A stretch of DNA of 64,000 nt from Actinostola sp. cb2023 (GCA_033675265.1 JAUJYZ010001002.1:221501-285500), one strand, 5' to 3'; numbered from the stretch's first letter, positions 23,582 through 34,765 are shown. Notes: generated from the sequence alone by a model not told the origin. Translations and numbers: made by a program.

Positions 23582-25642
23582 AAAAAACATCACATCACTG
23601 TAATCCCCCCCCCCCCCTCCCCCCATCCAAAACACATCACATCACTGTACAGACTCCTCAAAGAGGCTGTAGCTACTTTAACAGCCCTGATATCATCAGA
23701 ACTCATTGCGTTACATCCATTATTTGAAATGAAAAATTTATGCATTAACGCTTACCTGATAAAATTCAGGTTTTAGGTCTAAAACTCTATCTAAATCTGG
23801 CAATGCTGACTTGGATCTTCCTAAGGCCATAAATACAGTAGCTCTTTGAAAATGTGTGAGAAAATTGTCTGGGTCTCCATCTAAAATTAAATAGACAAAC
23901 AATCAAATTAATTAATGAGTTAATGACTTTGGACAAATGAATAATGGTAGATTCATTCCAGACTTCTTGGAATGGTATATATGACTGAGGAAATAAATCC
24001 AGACAGGGGGAAGGAAGCCATTATCCAATAAAGCAATTCACCAAATCTTTTAATTTCTTTTTCATAGCTTTTCTAACCCTTTCCCAGTAGCTATCAATCT
24101 AATAGCGATTTCATATGTGTCTCAGAGTAAAATAGCAAACAAAAGTAGTTGTTATAAGTTTGGAGCATGTTGAGTAATTCTGTTCAAACTCAGTAATTTT
24201 CTGACACCTGTTCAACAAAAAATTAACATTACAACAAATTGGAAAGTGAATTAATGACAATATGATTTATAGATAAGTATATAAGTTCTTTATTGGTTGA
24301 AGTCCTTAACAGTATTAAATATGCTTATTGCGTTGTCTAAGAGCGTGACTGGTGTCAGCCTCTTATTGGACGAAACATAACACGATTCTCCACCAGACAC
24401 TTGTCCCCAAAACTTTACAATCAAAGCCTAATATTTTCTACATCTAACCACGGGAAAAAATAACGATTACAAGTTTGATCGAAACGATTAAAATGCGTTA
24501 TAAAAAACTGGTTATATATCATTCAGACATGTATATATTGCAAATTTAATTGATATTCATTGTTACATGCAGAGGTATTGGCACTGATTTCGTATTTTGT
24601 TTCCCACCGAGTTGTGGCTTGCACAGAATTTGTTTTAAACTTTTTGCTTTCTGTTTAAGACATCAAGTAATTTCGTACTATGATATTCTGTGCTGAGACT
24701 TCACAAATTATGAGTATGAACAGTCATTAATTGTACGTACATTTGTAATTTAGTTGTCAAAATTTGTTGTAGCGAAACGGACGATTGAAAACGAAAACAA
24801 CATTAAGTTTACTGCTTAGCCACTGTGTCGTATAAAATAAACAAGAAAACAATGCAACGTTTCAATGAAAAACAACTACACAAGATTTAACTATAAAATC
24901 AGCTACAATTCACATCAAAACTGTGAAGTGTTATACTATTTGACGAAGCCGGTAGCAATAGAATACCATTTGAACAACTGATCCAACTCAACCTAGCTAA
25001 GCTAACAAAACGGACTCTTAAATAAAATTTGGCTCAAGGTACAACAAGTAAAAGGCTTTATCTTACCAACTGCTGCATGATAGTGAGTCAAAGCATCGCT
25101 TAACTGGCCAGCAGACAAAAGTTTCTTTCCCTGGTCTAGATGTCGTTGGACATCAACACTAGAAAGTTTCCCATCAACTGTTAGAAAACAATAAAATCGT
25201 CAACGATCTGGACATATTTCCAAGCCATACTGAAGCCCAAAGTCTCCCATATTTACCTTTAAAGTCTATTTTAAGAGTAACAAAGAGCAGAGAAGATAAA
25301 ATTCTGCATATTGGAGACATATTCGTACATGAAATCACTTCGTTCTTGTGATGATTGTATGCACTAAAAATATTACCACTGACCTTATTTACATCGGGCG
25401 CATCAGCAGCGTGGTGAGCGATGATTGGTTGAAATAATAAAGACAAACCAAACTGAATACGAATGTGATTAGGGAGGAGAGGGAAAGCAGGGGTAAGTAA
25501 AACAGAAAAGGCGAAGAAAAAACAAAAACAACATACAATGAAATTAAATAGTCCAAAGACCAGAATTGACAAATAGAGTGTTTCTTGAATACATCCATGA
25601 GCTAACAATCAAACCACAAACCACAACAAAAGCTACCGACAT
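18432..25642 (-). CDS. DNAJC3: DNAJC3 (p58IPK) ER co-chaperone
   Basis: Seen: 14 phase-consistent exons on the minus strand: 25067-25177, 23756-23880, 23381-23455, 22565-22603, 22105-22209, 21579-21667, 21126-21218, 20972-21032, 20777-20835, 20341-20446, 20096-20266, 19511-19593, 18890-19038, 18432-18565. They give ~466 residues. A first exon with ATG at 25642 and a hydrophobic start (MSVAFVVVCGLIVSSW) fits a signal peptide; the best phase-1 donor is after 25561 but it is weak. Tandem TPR motifs fill the body. The J domain has YYKILGV, then HPDQ with the catalytic HPD. The tail is GEDPLDP, Gly-rich, ending FKFHFN*, closely matching vertebrate DNAJC3. Known: the protein binds unfolded clients through its TPRs in the ER lumen, stimulates BiP through HPD, and inhibits PERK/PKR. 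The length (~490) matches the family (~504). Odd: foldback elements sit in three introns, one about 9 bp from a splice donor. Confidence 0.95.
19183..19502. mobile_element. Long palindromic foldback element rich in GTTGC/GCAAC
   Basis: The left arm starts GGGCAACAAAATCGTGCAAC and the right arm ends GTTGCACGATTTTGTTGC. Arms of about 150 bp are nearly exact reverse complements around AAGTAGAAGCTCTTTCTACTT. It sits in a DNAJC3 intron and ends about 9 bp from the donor of exon 19511-19593. Related in motif (GTTGCGCGACAAG / GTTGCGCGCAAC) to the element at 58742. Confidence 0.88.
19715..20025. mobile_element. Long-TIR element with an 11 bp target-site duplication (Mutator-like MITE)
   Basis: The element 19726-20014 begins ATCCTCGGGAACCCAGG and ends CCTGGGTTCCCGAGGAT. 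The arms extend over 100 bp (ATATTCTGTCGCTCGTTACTCG and its complement). Both sides carry the identical 11-mer GTACGGTATCC (19715-19725 and 20015-20025). Long TIRs with a 9-11 bp duplication are the hallmark of Mutator-like elements. It lies in a DNAJC3 intron and has no transposase. Confidence 0.88.
21330..21517. mobile_element. Inverted-repeat MITE-like element
   Basis: AGCAGACGTTTTTGTCAACACG pairs with the right-hand GTGTTGACAAAAACATCTGCT, and GTTCGAAATGACTG pairs with GTCATTTCGAAC. The arms are imperfect, ~85 bp each. Related to the remnant at 9055-9165. Located in a DNAJC3 intron. Confidence 0.8.
23551..23625. repeat. C29 run followed by A-rich and second C-rich block
   Basis: C29 at 23551-23579, then an A run, CATCACATCACTGTAATC and a second C13-type block with a repeated CATCACATCACTGTA. 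This is a small tandem duplication in a DNAJC3 intron. Confidence 0.85.
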
Positions 25643-25735
25643 CTTGACTGATTCCATAAGTCGGTCCCTGAGCATCCTACCGACATCTAAAAGGAGCGAA
25701 AACAGCGACTTATGGAATCAGTCTACCGACATCTA
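25643..25735. promoter_or_regulatory. Putative DNAJC3 5' flank containing a short inverted repeat
   Basis: Immediately upstream of the DNAJC3 ATG, CTACCGACATCT occurs three times (25633, 25678, 25723). GACTGATTCCATAAGTCG is mirrored by CGACTTATGGAATCAGTC. This is the expected promoter position. No TATA box or ER-stress element was identified with confidence. Confidence 0.4.
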
Positions 25736-28560
25736 GTAGGGCCAAAATTTAGGAAAAACCGATTTCTGCCAATTTATTGTGTTGAAATTGCTACGCCATG
25801 AACTTTAATCTTTAATCAGTAATTACTAAATTGTCTAATAGCAAGCTTTAACCAGCAAGAACCATCTCCAACTGGATCCTTGGCTTTCTTTAAAAAAAGA
25901 CATTGGAAAACATTATGTGCAGCTGCAACTTAACATCTAGATTTCTACCATATATTTACTGTATTGAAATTGGCTACCTTGTGTAATTTTAATAGAACCA
26001 TGCATTTCCAAATTCGTTAAATGTCAAGATACTCTTCACTGGTTACGTACAATCCTTGGCTTTCTTCAAAACTGATGACATTGGAAAAGATTCTGAGCTG
26101 CAGCAACATCTAGTAGGGCCAGAAATTAGAAAATTCCGATTTCTAAACTGTATTGAAGCCTTTGTGCTACGCCATGTACTTTTGTTAGAACCAGTCTCCA
26201 AATTCGTTGATTGTCCAGATTTTTCGACTTACAATCCTTGACTTTCTTCAAAAAATGACATTGGAAAAGATTCTGAGCAGCCGCAACTGCTGGTAAAAAA
26301 ATTAGAAAAGACGATTTTCTGCCATACATTTCCTGTATGGAAATTGCTGCGCCATGTATTTTTCATACAATTAACCATCTCTAAATTCGTTGATTGTCCA
26401 GATATTTCGACGTACAATCCTTGGCTTTCTTCAAAAATTGACATTGGAAAAGATTCTGAGCAGCCGCAACTGCTAGTAAGGCGAAAAATTAGAAAAGACG
26501 ATTTTCTGCCATACATTTCCTGTATGGAAATTGCTGCGCCATGTATTTTTGATACAACCATCTCCAAATTCGTTGATTGTCCAGATTTTTCGACGTGCAA
26601 TCCTTGAATTTCTTCAAAAAATGACATTGGAAAAGATTCTGAGCAGCCGCAACTGCTAGTAAGGCGAAAAATTAGAAAAGACGATTTTCTGCCATACATT
26701 TCCTGTATGGAAATTGCTGCGCCATGTATTTTTGATACAACCATCTCTAAATTCGTTGATTGTCCAGAGATTTTTCGACGTACAACAATCCTTGACTTTC
26801 TTCGAAAAAAAAATGACATTGGAAAAGATTCTGAGCAGCCGCATGCAACTGCTAGTAAGGCGAAAAAAATTAGAAAAAGACGATTTTCTGCCATACATTT
26901 CCTGTATGGAAATTGCTGCTCCATGTATTTTTGATACAACCATCTCTAAATTCGTTGATTGTCCAGATATTTCGACGTGCAATCCTTGACTTTCTTCAAA
27001 AAATGACATTGGAAAAGATTCTGAGCAGCCGCAACTGCTAGTAAGGCGAAAATTTAGAAAAAGACGATTTTCTGCCATACATTTCCCTGTATGGAAATTG
27101 CTGCGCCATGTATTTTTGATACAACCATCTCTAAATTCGTTGATTGTCCAGATATTTCGACGTACAATCCTTGGCTTTCTTCAAAAATTGACATTGGAGA
27201 AGATTCTGAGCAGCCGCAACTGCTAGTAAGGCGAAAAATTAGAAAAGACGATTTTCTGCCATACATTTCCTGTATGGAAATTGCTGCGCCATGTATTTTT
27301 GATACAACCATCTCTAAATTCGTTGATTGTCCAGATTTTTCGACTTACAATCCTTGAATTTCTTCAAAAAATGACATTGGAAAAGATTCTGAGCAGCCGC
27401 AACTGCTAGTAAGGCGAAAAATTAGAAAAGACGATTTTCTGCCATACATGTCCTGTATTGAAAATTGCTGCCGCCATGTATTTTTGATACAACCATCTCT
27501 AAATTCGTTGATTGTCCAGATTTTTCGACGTGCAATCCTTGACTTTCTTCAAAAAATGACATTGGAAAAGATTCTGAGCAGCCGCAACTGCTAGTAAGGC
27601 GAAAAATTAGAAAAGACGATTTTCTGCCATACATTTCCTGTATGGAAATTGCTGCGCCATGTATTTTTGATACAACCATCTCCAAATTCGTTGATTGTCC
27701 AGATTTTTCGACGTACAATCCTTGACTTAATTTCTTCAAAAAATGACATTGGAAAAGATTCTGAGCAGCCGCAACTGCTAGTAAGGCGAAAAATTAGAAA
27801 AGACGATTTTCTGCCATACATTTCCTGTATGGAAATTGCTGCTCCATGTATTTTTGATACAACCATCTCTAAATTCGTTGATTGTCCAGATTTTTCGACG
27901 TGCAATCCTTGAATTTCTTCAAAAAATGACATTGGAAAAGATTCTGAGCAGCCGCAACTGCTAGTAAGGCGAAAAATTTAGAAAAGACGATTTTCTGCCA
28001 TACATTTCCTGTATGGAAATTGATGCGCCATGTATTTTTGATACAACCATCTCTAAATTCGTTGATTGTCCAGATATTTCGACGTACAATCCTTGAATTT
28101 CTTCAAAAAATGACATTGGAAAAGATTCTGAGCAGCCGCAACTGCTAGTAAGGCGAAAAATTAGAAAAGACGATTTTCTGCCATACATTTCCTGTATGGA
28201 AATTGCTGCGCCATGTATTTTTGATACAACCATCTCCAAATTCGTTGATTGTCCAGATATTTCGACGTACAATCCTTGGCTTTCTTCAAAAAATGACATT
28301 GGAGAAGATTCTGAGCAGCCGCAACTGCTAGTAAGGCGAAAAATTAGAAAAGACGATTATCTGCCAAACATTTACGGTATGGAAATTGCTGCGCCATGTA
28401 TTTTTGATACAACCATCTCTAAATTCGTTGATTGTCCAGATTGTTCGACGTACAATCCTTGGCTTTCTTCAAGAAATGACATTGGAAAAGATTCTGAGCA
28501 GCTGGAACATCTAGTATTGCGAAAAATTAGAGAAAAATGTCTTCAAAAAATGACATATTT
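25700..28560. repeat. Satellite array, 183 bp unit, ~14 copies
   Basis: Units contain GACATTGGAAAAGATTCTGA, GCAGCCGCAACTGCTAGTAA, GACGATTTTCTGCCATACAT, GAAATTGCTGCGCCATGTAT and TTCGTTGATTGTCCAGATAT. Successive GACATTGG words at 26257, 26440 and 26623 are exactly 183 bp apart. The first units (25730-26250) and the last are diverged. The centre is highly uniform, as expected from unequal exchange. 183 is a multiple of 3, and both strands hold open frames across units. Confidence 0.95.
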
Positions 28561-29029
28561 TAAAATTTTGTTTGATTAAATTTGTTCAAGGTTTTCGCAC
28601 TATTCAGTCTGAACTAGTTGGCGCCTAAACTCTAAGGGTGTTTTATTTGGTTTAACTAGGACTCTTGAGTTGCCGTAGCCATTCTGAACCACTGATCATC
28701 CTACCCGCCGAGTAATACTGAATTAGTTTTTTTTGCCTCAGGCCGGTTACTTTCTGGATGCTAGGGTAGATTTGACTGAAGCTAGGGTTTGTCACATGAC
28801 AAGCATCGCTCCCCCCTGGAAATTGGCCATTGGTCTGCATGACTAACATACGCGCCAACTACTTCTTCTCTGATTATTACCACTCCCTCAACTTTGACTT
28901 TTTGACTTAGGTTAAAATTGAGCTTTTGAGGTTTGAATTTAACAAGCACCCTTCCACCTAAGTCCTTCAATCAAGCTTAGTTACAAATAAAATTTGGTAT
29001 GTATAATGGTCTTAGGTAGACTTACATTG
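28561..29029. other. Intergenic, no feature recognised
   Basis: AT-rich single-copy-looking sequence between the satellite and the next inverted-repeat elements. No ORF here has a recognisable product. Confidence 0.5.
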
Positions 29030-29290
29030 TAGAGTGATCCCAATAAAGCTGGGCACTACTAATTAGCTGTCAGTGTTTATTAGATGCAAAGAAACAAAAG
29101 AAAACAAGAGTGTGTATAATAGTGTGCATGGTGTAGTTAGAGTGATTGCAATAAACGGCTGTGAAATAAAATTTAGATGTCAAAAGAAAACAATGGAAAT
29201 AAAGTCGGCCAGTGTCTACTAGTCTGCTAACTAATTTACGAGTTTATTGCAATCACTCTAGTAATGCCCAGGTTTATTGGAATCACTCTA
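29030..29290. mobile_element. Nested inverted-repeat element (TAGAGTGAT ends)
   Basis: Outer ends are TAGAGTGATCCCAATAAAGC and TTTATTGGAATCACTCTA. An inner pair is TAGAGTGATTGCAATAAACG (29138) and GTTTATTGCAATCACTCTA (ending 29260). The two layers share termini, so a copy probably inserted into, or was duplicated within, a relative. Confidence 0.75.
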
Positions 29291-29372
29291 TTGTTTTGCG
29301 TAGTTTTTGATATGAAAATGTCAAGTCAGTGAAAAAAAATATTTTTTATTTAAGGTTTGCTGTATACAAGAC

Positions 29373-29595
29373 TTTTACAGTGTGGACACTCGAACCGTGA
29401 ACACTTTGTTTTTTTCTAACACATATTTATAAATTATCCATTGAGCAAATTGATCAGAAAAATGATTTATTTTGATCACTAAGTGTATTTAAACTCAATG
29501 TTCCATTTGAAAGGCTATGAGGCAATAGAAAGTTCGAACAAAAAAGCTCGAAAAAAACTTGAAGTGTTCACGGTTCGAGTGTCCACACTGTAAAA
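29373..29595. mobile_element. Foldback element with CAGTGTGGACACTCG ends
   Basis: TTTTACAGTGTGGACACTCG with ACCGTGAACACTT at the left is mirrored by AAGTGTTCACGGTTCGAG and TGTCCACACTGTAAAA at the right, around AT-rich DNA. It is a short non-autonomous inverted-repeat element in the 3' flank of the esterase-like gene. Confidence 0.8.
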
Positions 29596-29785
29596 CAACA
29601 AGGAATGGTGCTTTGAAATCGTTTTATTAATAAATTATTAGTTTTTATTAATAAAGTTTTATTAATAAATTATGGGAGATTGCTAGGAACCAATTATTGT
29701 GGACAAGCTTTGAAATAGGGAGCTCCCTTCAAACCTTTTCATTAGAAATATAAATCAAATGTATAAAGTCAATTAAATACAGTTA

Positions 29786-31693
29786 TTAATTTATCCAAGC
29801 GTAGGAAACAAATCCATGTTTTAACCAAAATTTACACTCTTTACTATGATAAACAGTTGGAATTATTTCCAATCCCTCATTATTAAAAATGGCAGTTCTA
29901 TTGGTATGGTGGTCATGTTTCATCCAGTTTTGATTTTTGACTTTACCAGTAGAGATAAAATGTTGAAACTCGGTTCTTATGCTCGTCATAAAGGCCTTAT
30001 CTTTCATTGTAGGCTTGTATCCAAAAGGTTGAGGAAAGCCAAAAAAGGCAATCAGGTCCCACATGTGTAATGCATACTGAGGACCTTGATATTCTTGAGG
30101 TCTTGTAGGGATGTTAACAAAATGAGATGGAGTATTAGTCACAATGTATCTGTATACAGGACTTTTTAAGTATTTTGATGCTGTAAGTGCAAAATATTCA
30201 ACAGGACAAACTTCTCTGATATCTGACGCTAATGTTGTATAGGCATACTGCACAGTATCATTGTTTGACTGCATATTGTAGAACTCAAACACATGACCAA
30301 GACTTGGGGGATTGTCCGTAAAAAATGGCAATAGTTTATCCTTTGTATAATTTCGCAGTTTCTCCATTGATGAGTGAATAAAGTTTCTATTAGGCTTGAT
30401 ACTAATTTCCTGCGCAGTATTGCCTATTATAAGTGGCACATCATTTGCACTGCTTGATTTTATTGAAACAACTGGTGATTCAGGCAGAATGTGTCCATCA
30501 ACGACAGCAATCCCACCATCATGCCGTCCTTTTGTTGGCAAGTCATAGCGGTCACCCATGCTCCAATATGGGTACACATTCCAGGGAATTGAATGGATTA
30601 TCTCTCTTGCGGACAGGTCATACAGGCACTGCAGCTGATGAGATTCATTTTTTACTGAGCATTTCGAATTTGTCAGAAATATTTTGTTATCTTTTGAAGC
30701 CTTGCTGGCTGTGGCCACAATGTCAGAACTTGGGCTCATTGCAATGGCTCTATGAAATAGACCTTTAGCAAGGGGTGATGCCATTAATGCAAGTACTGAC
30801 GTACCCCCTGAACCTTGGCCTAAAAGAGTAACTTTATTGGGATCTCCTCCAAACTTTTCTATATTATTCCGGACCCACTGTAGAGCTAGAATTTGATCCA
30901 GGAACCCATAATTACCCGATGTACTGTATTTTGAATTTGCAGATAGAATATTCAGAGCCAGAAATCCAAAGGCATTGAGCCTATAATTGAAACTGACTCC
31001 GACGACTTGCATTTCTTTGACCAATTCTGTGGTAGGATGAAGGCCTGCCTCGTTGCCTGAAGACGATACTAGTCCGCCACCATGTAAGTAGATCAAAACT
31101 GGTAGCTTTTTGCCAGCATTGGCAGTAGTAGGTGACCAGACGTTGATAAACAAACAATCCTCACTACCAACAACGTCTTCAATGCTGTCATTGCTGTAGA
31201 ATTTTGCCTGAACGCATTGACTACTGTAATGTGAAGCTTGAAATGTTCCATTCCAACAGCTGTTCAAAGTACAAAGACTTGGATACTGCCAACGACCTGT
31301 GCCCAACGGAGGCGTTGCATAAGGAATGCCTTTGAATACAAAAACATCGTCTTGAACAACGCCATCAATGTAACCACCGTCGACTTTGACCCTCAACTCC
31401 TTGTCCTCTATTCTCCTCCATCTTTCCAACGACTGGTTGGTGAAATAGTAATAAAACACTGTCACTAAAATAGCAATAAACGCGGCGATCAACAAGCAAA
31501 AGAGCAGCTTTCTAATGAGTTGTTGTTTGCGTGTTCTAGACGGTTCGTACAGGCACTGACGTTCAAATACCGCTTTTTCAAACTCGACTTCTTCAAAATC
31601 GTCTTCTGAGTCACTGTACAGAGCGTAAGGTTCAGATCTTCGTCCTAGAGAGATGATAGGCCTGGATTCTTCGTTATTTCTAAATACTGGCAT
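29786..31693 (-). CDS. Type II membrane cholinesterase-like protein lacking the nucleophile serine
   Basis: Seen: one intronless frame of 635 residues from the ATG at 31693. The frame stays open 7 codons further upstream but without ATG. An acidic cytoplasmic N-terminus (SDSEDDFEEVEFEK) precedes a membrane segment at about residues 63-84 (LLFCLLIAAFIAILVTVFYY), with no cleavable signal, so the protein is probably type II. The rest is a carboxylesterase type B domain: FKGIPYATPPLG, SEDCLFINVW, oxyanion loop YLHGGG, FNYRLNAFGFL, GNYGFLDQ, DPNKVTLLGQGSGG. In active enzymes the last motif reads GESAGG; here the serine position is glycine (codon 30812-30814, about residue 294). A candidate acid (AQEIS) and the histidine (ALHMWD) remain. 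Known: inactive relatives (neuroligins, neurotactin, gliotactin) act in cell adhesion. Inference: a surface adhesion or receptor protein, architecturally closest to neurotactin. The ligand is unknown. Confidence 0.9.
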   Translation of the reverse strand: MPVFRNNEESRPIISLGRRSEPYALYSDSEDDFEEVEFEKAVFERQCLYEPSRTRKQQLIRKLLFCLLIAAFIAILVTVFYYYFTNQSLERWRRIEDKELRVKVDGGYIDGVVQDDVFVFKGIPYATPPLGTGRWQYPSLCTLNSCWNGTFQASHYSSQCVQAKFYSNDSIEDVVGSEDCLFINVWSPTTANAGKKLPVLIYLHGGGLVSSSGNEAGLHPTTELVKEMQVVGVSFNYRLNAFGFLALNILSANSKYSTSGNYGFLDQILALQWVRNNIEKFGGDPNKVTLLGQGSGGTSVLALMASPLAKGLFHRAIAMSPSSDIVATASKASKDNKIFLTNSKCSVKNESHQLQCLYDLSAREIIHSIPWNVYPYWSMGDRYDLPTKGRHDGGIAVVDGHILPESPVVSIKSSSANDVPLIIGNTAQEISIKPNRNFIHSSMEKLRNYTKDKLLPFFTDNPPSLGHVFEFYNMQSNNDTVQYAYTTLASDIREVCPVEYFALTASKYLKSPVYRYIVTNTPSHFVNIPTRPQEYQGPQYALHMWDLIAFFGFPQPFGYKPTMKDKAFMTSIRTEFQHFISTGKVKNQNWMKHDHHTNRTAIFNNEGLEIIPTVYHSKECKFWLKHGFVSYAWIN

Positions 31694-32009
31694 CCTTGAT
31701 TGTTGAGGAAACACTTTTAGTCTTTACGCACCATCTGTTTTCTTGAATGTCAAAAATCCTTGCGTAAGACTGGTTTTACACAGGAAGCCCAACCCAAACC
31801 GCCGTCAAATTCTCGAAATTGTAAATTTGTGCAACTGATTTTATGCAATTTTATTGAGAAAAATATACATGTGTGTGGGTATTTGATCATTTGACTCTAT
31901 ATATGTATAAATATTAACAATTAAAATAAATAAATAAATAAATAAATAAAAATTCGAGCTAAGCGACCTTTCCTTCCACTTGACAGCGCAAAGACTGTGC
32001 ACTACAAAT
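31694..32009. promoter_or_regulatory. Divergent promoter region
   Basis: About 315 bp separate the esterase-like ATG (minus strand) from an ATG on the plus strand at 32010, so both transcription starts probably lie here. It holds an (AATA)n tract at 31921-31950 and a TATATATGTATAAATA stretch. No specific factor site is claimed. Confidence 0.45.
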
Positions 32010-33708
32010 ATGGCGGATGGCGCGGAAACTGAATTTCAAACAAACGAACAAACTTCACCAAAACAGAAACACTTTTGTTTTGACTTGGAAGACATGGACT
32101 TTACAAGGTTTGTAGGAAACGTTTTGCTTTTTTATCTAGTTGTTTTGTCTGTGCCTTAGGTTTTGTTGTGTGAGCTATTTTAGTATTTACAAAATATTTC
32201 TGTTGTCAGTTGTTATTTCATGAGAACGTACAACTACACTGTACAAGTAACTTATAAATAAATATTACTATATAGACTAAGTTTATATTAGTTCTGGTAG
32301 GATAAAGTCGGCAAAATGTGGGCATGACCTTACATAATTCATAGAGATATGGATTTTATATCAATCCAGTACTACTGTACTCTGTAGTACTGCAAAGGGT
32401 TTAGAGATCTTTAGAACTTAGAACGAAGTGATTGATACACGCAGTGAAGAGAAAAAAGCAATTACGTCAGTTACCCAAAATCTGCATAAATTTGTTACTA
32501 AGGTAAATTAACTTAAAATATATTATGTTCCATACTAGAACAAAATAATATGATATGAAGAGACAGGGGGATAAGAAGAAAAGTTGTATTAGGCCAAGTC
32601 CTAATGAAGAGGTAAAAATCTCATACATTCATCTCATTCTAGTTGGTGACATGGCGAGTAATAATAATAATAATAATCAACTTTATTTAAAAAATTAATA
32701 TTGCATTATGCACCCCTTTGGGGGGTACTCAGAGGTATTGTTGTTGTTGTTGTGTGAATGATGATGAAATGTTTGACAATATGTATGGTTATTGTTTTAC
32801 GACTGCCAGACCCAAAAAAAGAGCGACAGCCCAGAAAGTAACCCCAAAAAAGTCCATTTAAGATTCCGCATAAAAAAAAAATGAGCCTTTGATGTGACAA
32901 ATGGAATGCGAGATGTTTATGCATTTTTGTACCTCTAGTGTATTCATTGGCTTTATATACTGAAAAACAGAAATAACTATAGGTATAATCTGTGTCATGT
33001 CATGTTTTTACAGTTGGTAGCTAAATTTATTTAATGAAATCATTTTTTTACATAAATCGAGAATTATTATTATATTATTTTTTATCAGAGAACAAAAAAA
33101 GTCATTTGCTCTCAAATCTTTATATCAAAAAATTAAAAATCAGAAAATTGAGCAAAAAAAGTCTGAAGTCGCGAATTTTAAACCCAAAAAAGGTAGTCAC
33201 ACCTAAATCACTGTTACCCCTGTTTACCCCCCCTGGCATGAGACCGAACAGTATATCAACTGCATGTAAAGGTATGCTTTCTAGAAAAAGAGCTCAGAGA
33301 AACATTTGAATGAACAGAAGAGTTTGGAGAAGTACATATATGACCATATATAGAAAAAGCTGGGATTGTGCTGATAGCTGTTTAATCAGTGACTGGACAA
33401 TTTCTTTCTTCTGTTGATACAACAAAGTTATAAAAAAGTTATAAACTCATGGCCATAAGTGACCATTACCATATAGCACAGATACTACTCGAGCTCTTAT
33501 TGGTCAATTAGTGGGCCGTAACTCCGTCCTAAAACTGAAAATAGAAAAGTAATTAAAAAGCTATATAAAAAATTTAATATCTTATTAACCTGTTGTTGTC
33601 CGTGTTGATGATGATGATGATGATCCTGTTTGACAATATTATGGTTATTGTTTTAGCGCGCCATTGTCCCAGAGCGAACAAGGCTGTGAAGAAAAAAACT
33701 CAGATTAA
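32010..33708 (+). CDS. Possible small two-exon gene or CEP295 leader exon
   Basis: Exon 32010-32107 starts with ATG, encodes MADGAETEFQTNEQTSPKQK and then an acidic HFCFDLEDMDFT, and ends in a good donor (ACAAG|gtttgt). A phase-compatible acceptor (attgttttag) at 33656 leads to exon 33657-33708, which gives APLSQSEQGCEEKNSD and a stop. The spliced product would be 49 residues. I recognise no family. Alternatively, the first exon is the 5' leader of CEP295, but its phase (2) does not fit the CEP295 exon at 35025 (phase 0) directly. Confidence 0.3.
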
Positions 33709-33769
33709 AGCTTCCCTGACGGACCTTGCGCTTGTGACATGAGGTATTAATGGTACATGTATATAGATA

Positions 33770-34625
33770 CTGGTTTCTGTAGTATAAAGTTCTGTGTATT
33801 TCAGCTAATCCCTCTGGATGGCATTATCTGAGTCCATCACAGGTTTACCCCCAGTATAGTTACTCTACAATTTGCTGGTACATCATTTATACATTATGTA
33901 CATTTGTACACCTTGGGTGAGTGGTTCAGTAGGATAAAAATTATTATTTTACATGTAATATTGCAACCAGAGACATTTGAGAGAGGCTCTTGCTGCACTC
34001 AAAGCTATTCTCAAAACATTAAAAATGGAAAATGAGCTGGGTAATATTATCCTCGCAGCCAGGTGTTTAGTGTAAATCAATCAACGCTTTCTCTCCTTAC
34101 ACATGGCTGATATTACCCATTCTCATCATGTCCGCTCCTTTCTAGAAACAATGGACAGAGAAGCTTTTGCCTGAAAACAGAAGAGTTTCGAGAATAAGTA
34201 TCAGAAAAACATACCAAAGCTGGGAGATGGGCATGCAGCTGCTGTGTGTGGTAACGAAGCATTTTTGCCTGCAGCGAAATAACATTTCATATAAAAACAC
34301 ATAAACATGGCAGGCTAGGAGTAATAATAATAATGTATGTAAGTTCATATTCCTAACTGACTCTTGTTTGTGTAGCATAAAGTGACTACGAATTTCAGCT
34401 GATCCCTCTGGGATGGGATATGGTTAGACATCACAGTGAACCCCCAGTACGGATTACTCTATATGATTTGCTGGTAAACACTTACAATTGGAACGGAGTG
34501 ATTTAGAGGTAAAATAATCTTGTAACCAGAGCATTTGAGTACATTGTAGATACACTGCTGCGATTGTAGAACATGCACCAGCTGTTTCTCAAATACTAAA
34601 GAGCATCATGCCTTGAACTGTTTAC
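33770..34625 (+). repeat. Diverged ~300 bp direct duplication with exon-like segments
   Basis: 33770-34060 and 34366-34625 share GTAGTATAAAGT / GTAGCATAAAGT, TTTCAGCT[AG]ATCCCTCTGG, CATCACAG, CCCCCAGTA, ACTCTA and ATTTGCTGGTA in order. Each copy has an acceptor-like TTTCAG followed by an open segment and CTGGTA. In copy 2 the open segment reads LIPLGWDMVRHHSEPPVRIT in the first frame. Function unknown; it may be decaying exons. Confidence 0.55.
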
Positions 34626-34765
34626 TCTGTGCTGGCTATTATGGATGCTCAAGTGCACCATGCCTTGCCATTTTGCTGCTAGCTGAGCTGCTTACTTATT
34701 TACATGTAACTAAAGCCTATAATAAATATAAAAAATAGATAGACCACCAAAATGTCAAGCTTTAT

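Noticed and set aside
25700..28560. CRISPR-like array
   Set aside because: The units are contiguous repeats without unique spacers, and the DNA is plainly eukaryotic.
26229..28579. Repeated ORFs in the 183 bp satellite as a tandem gene family
   Set aside because: Both strands are equally open and no start, splice or domain evidence exists. Kept only as a finding about the array.
32010..32107. Start exon of CEP295
   Set aside because: The phase does not fit the first clear CEP295 exon and the residues do not match the family N-terminus. Listed instead as a separate low-confidence gene.
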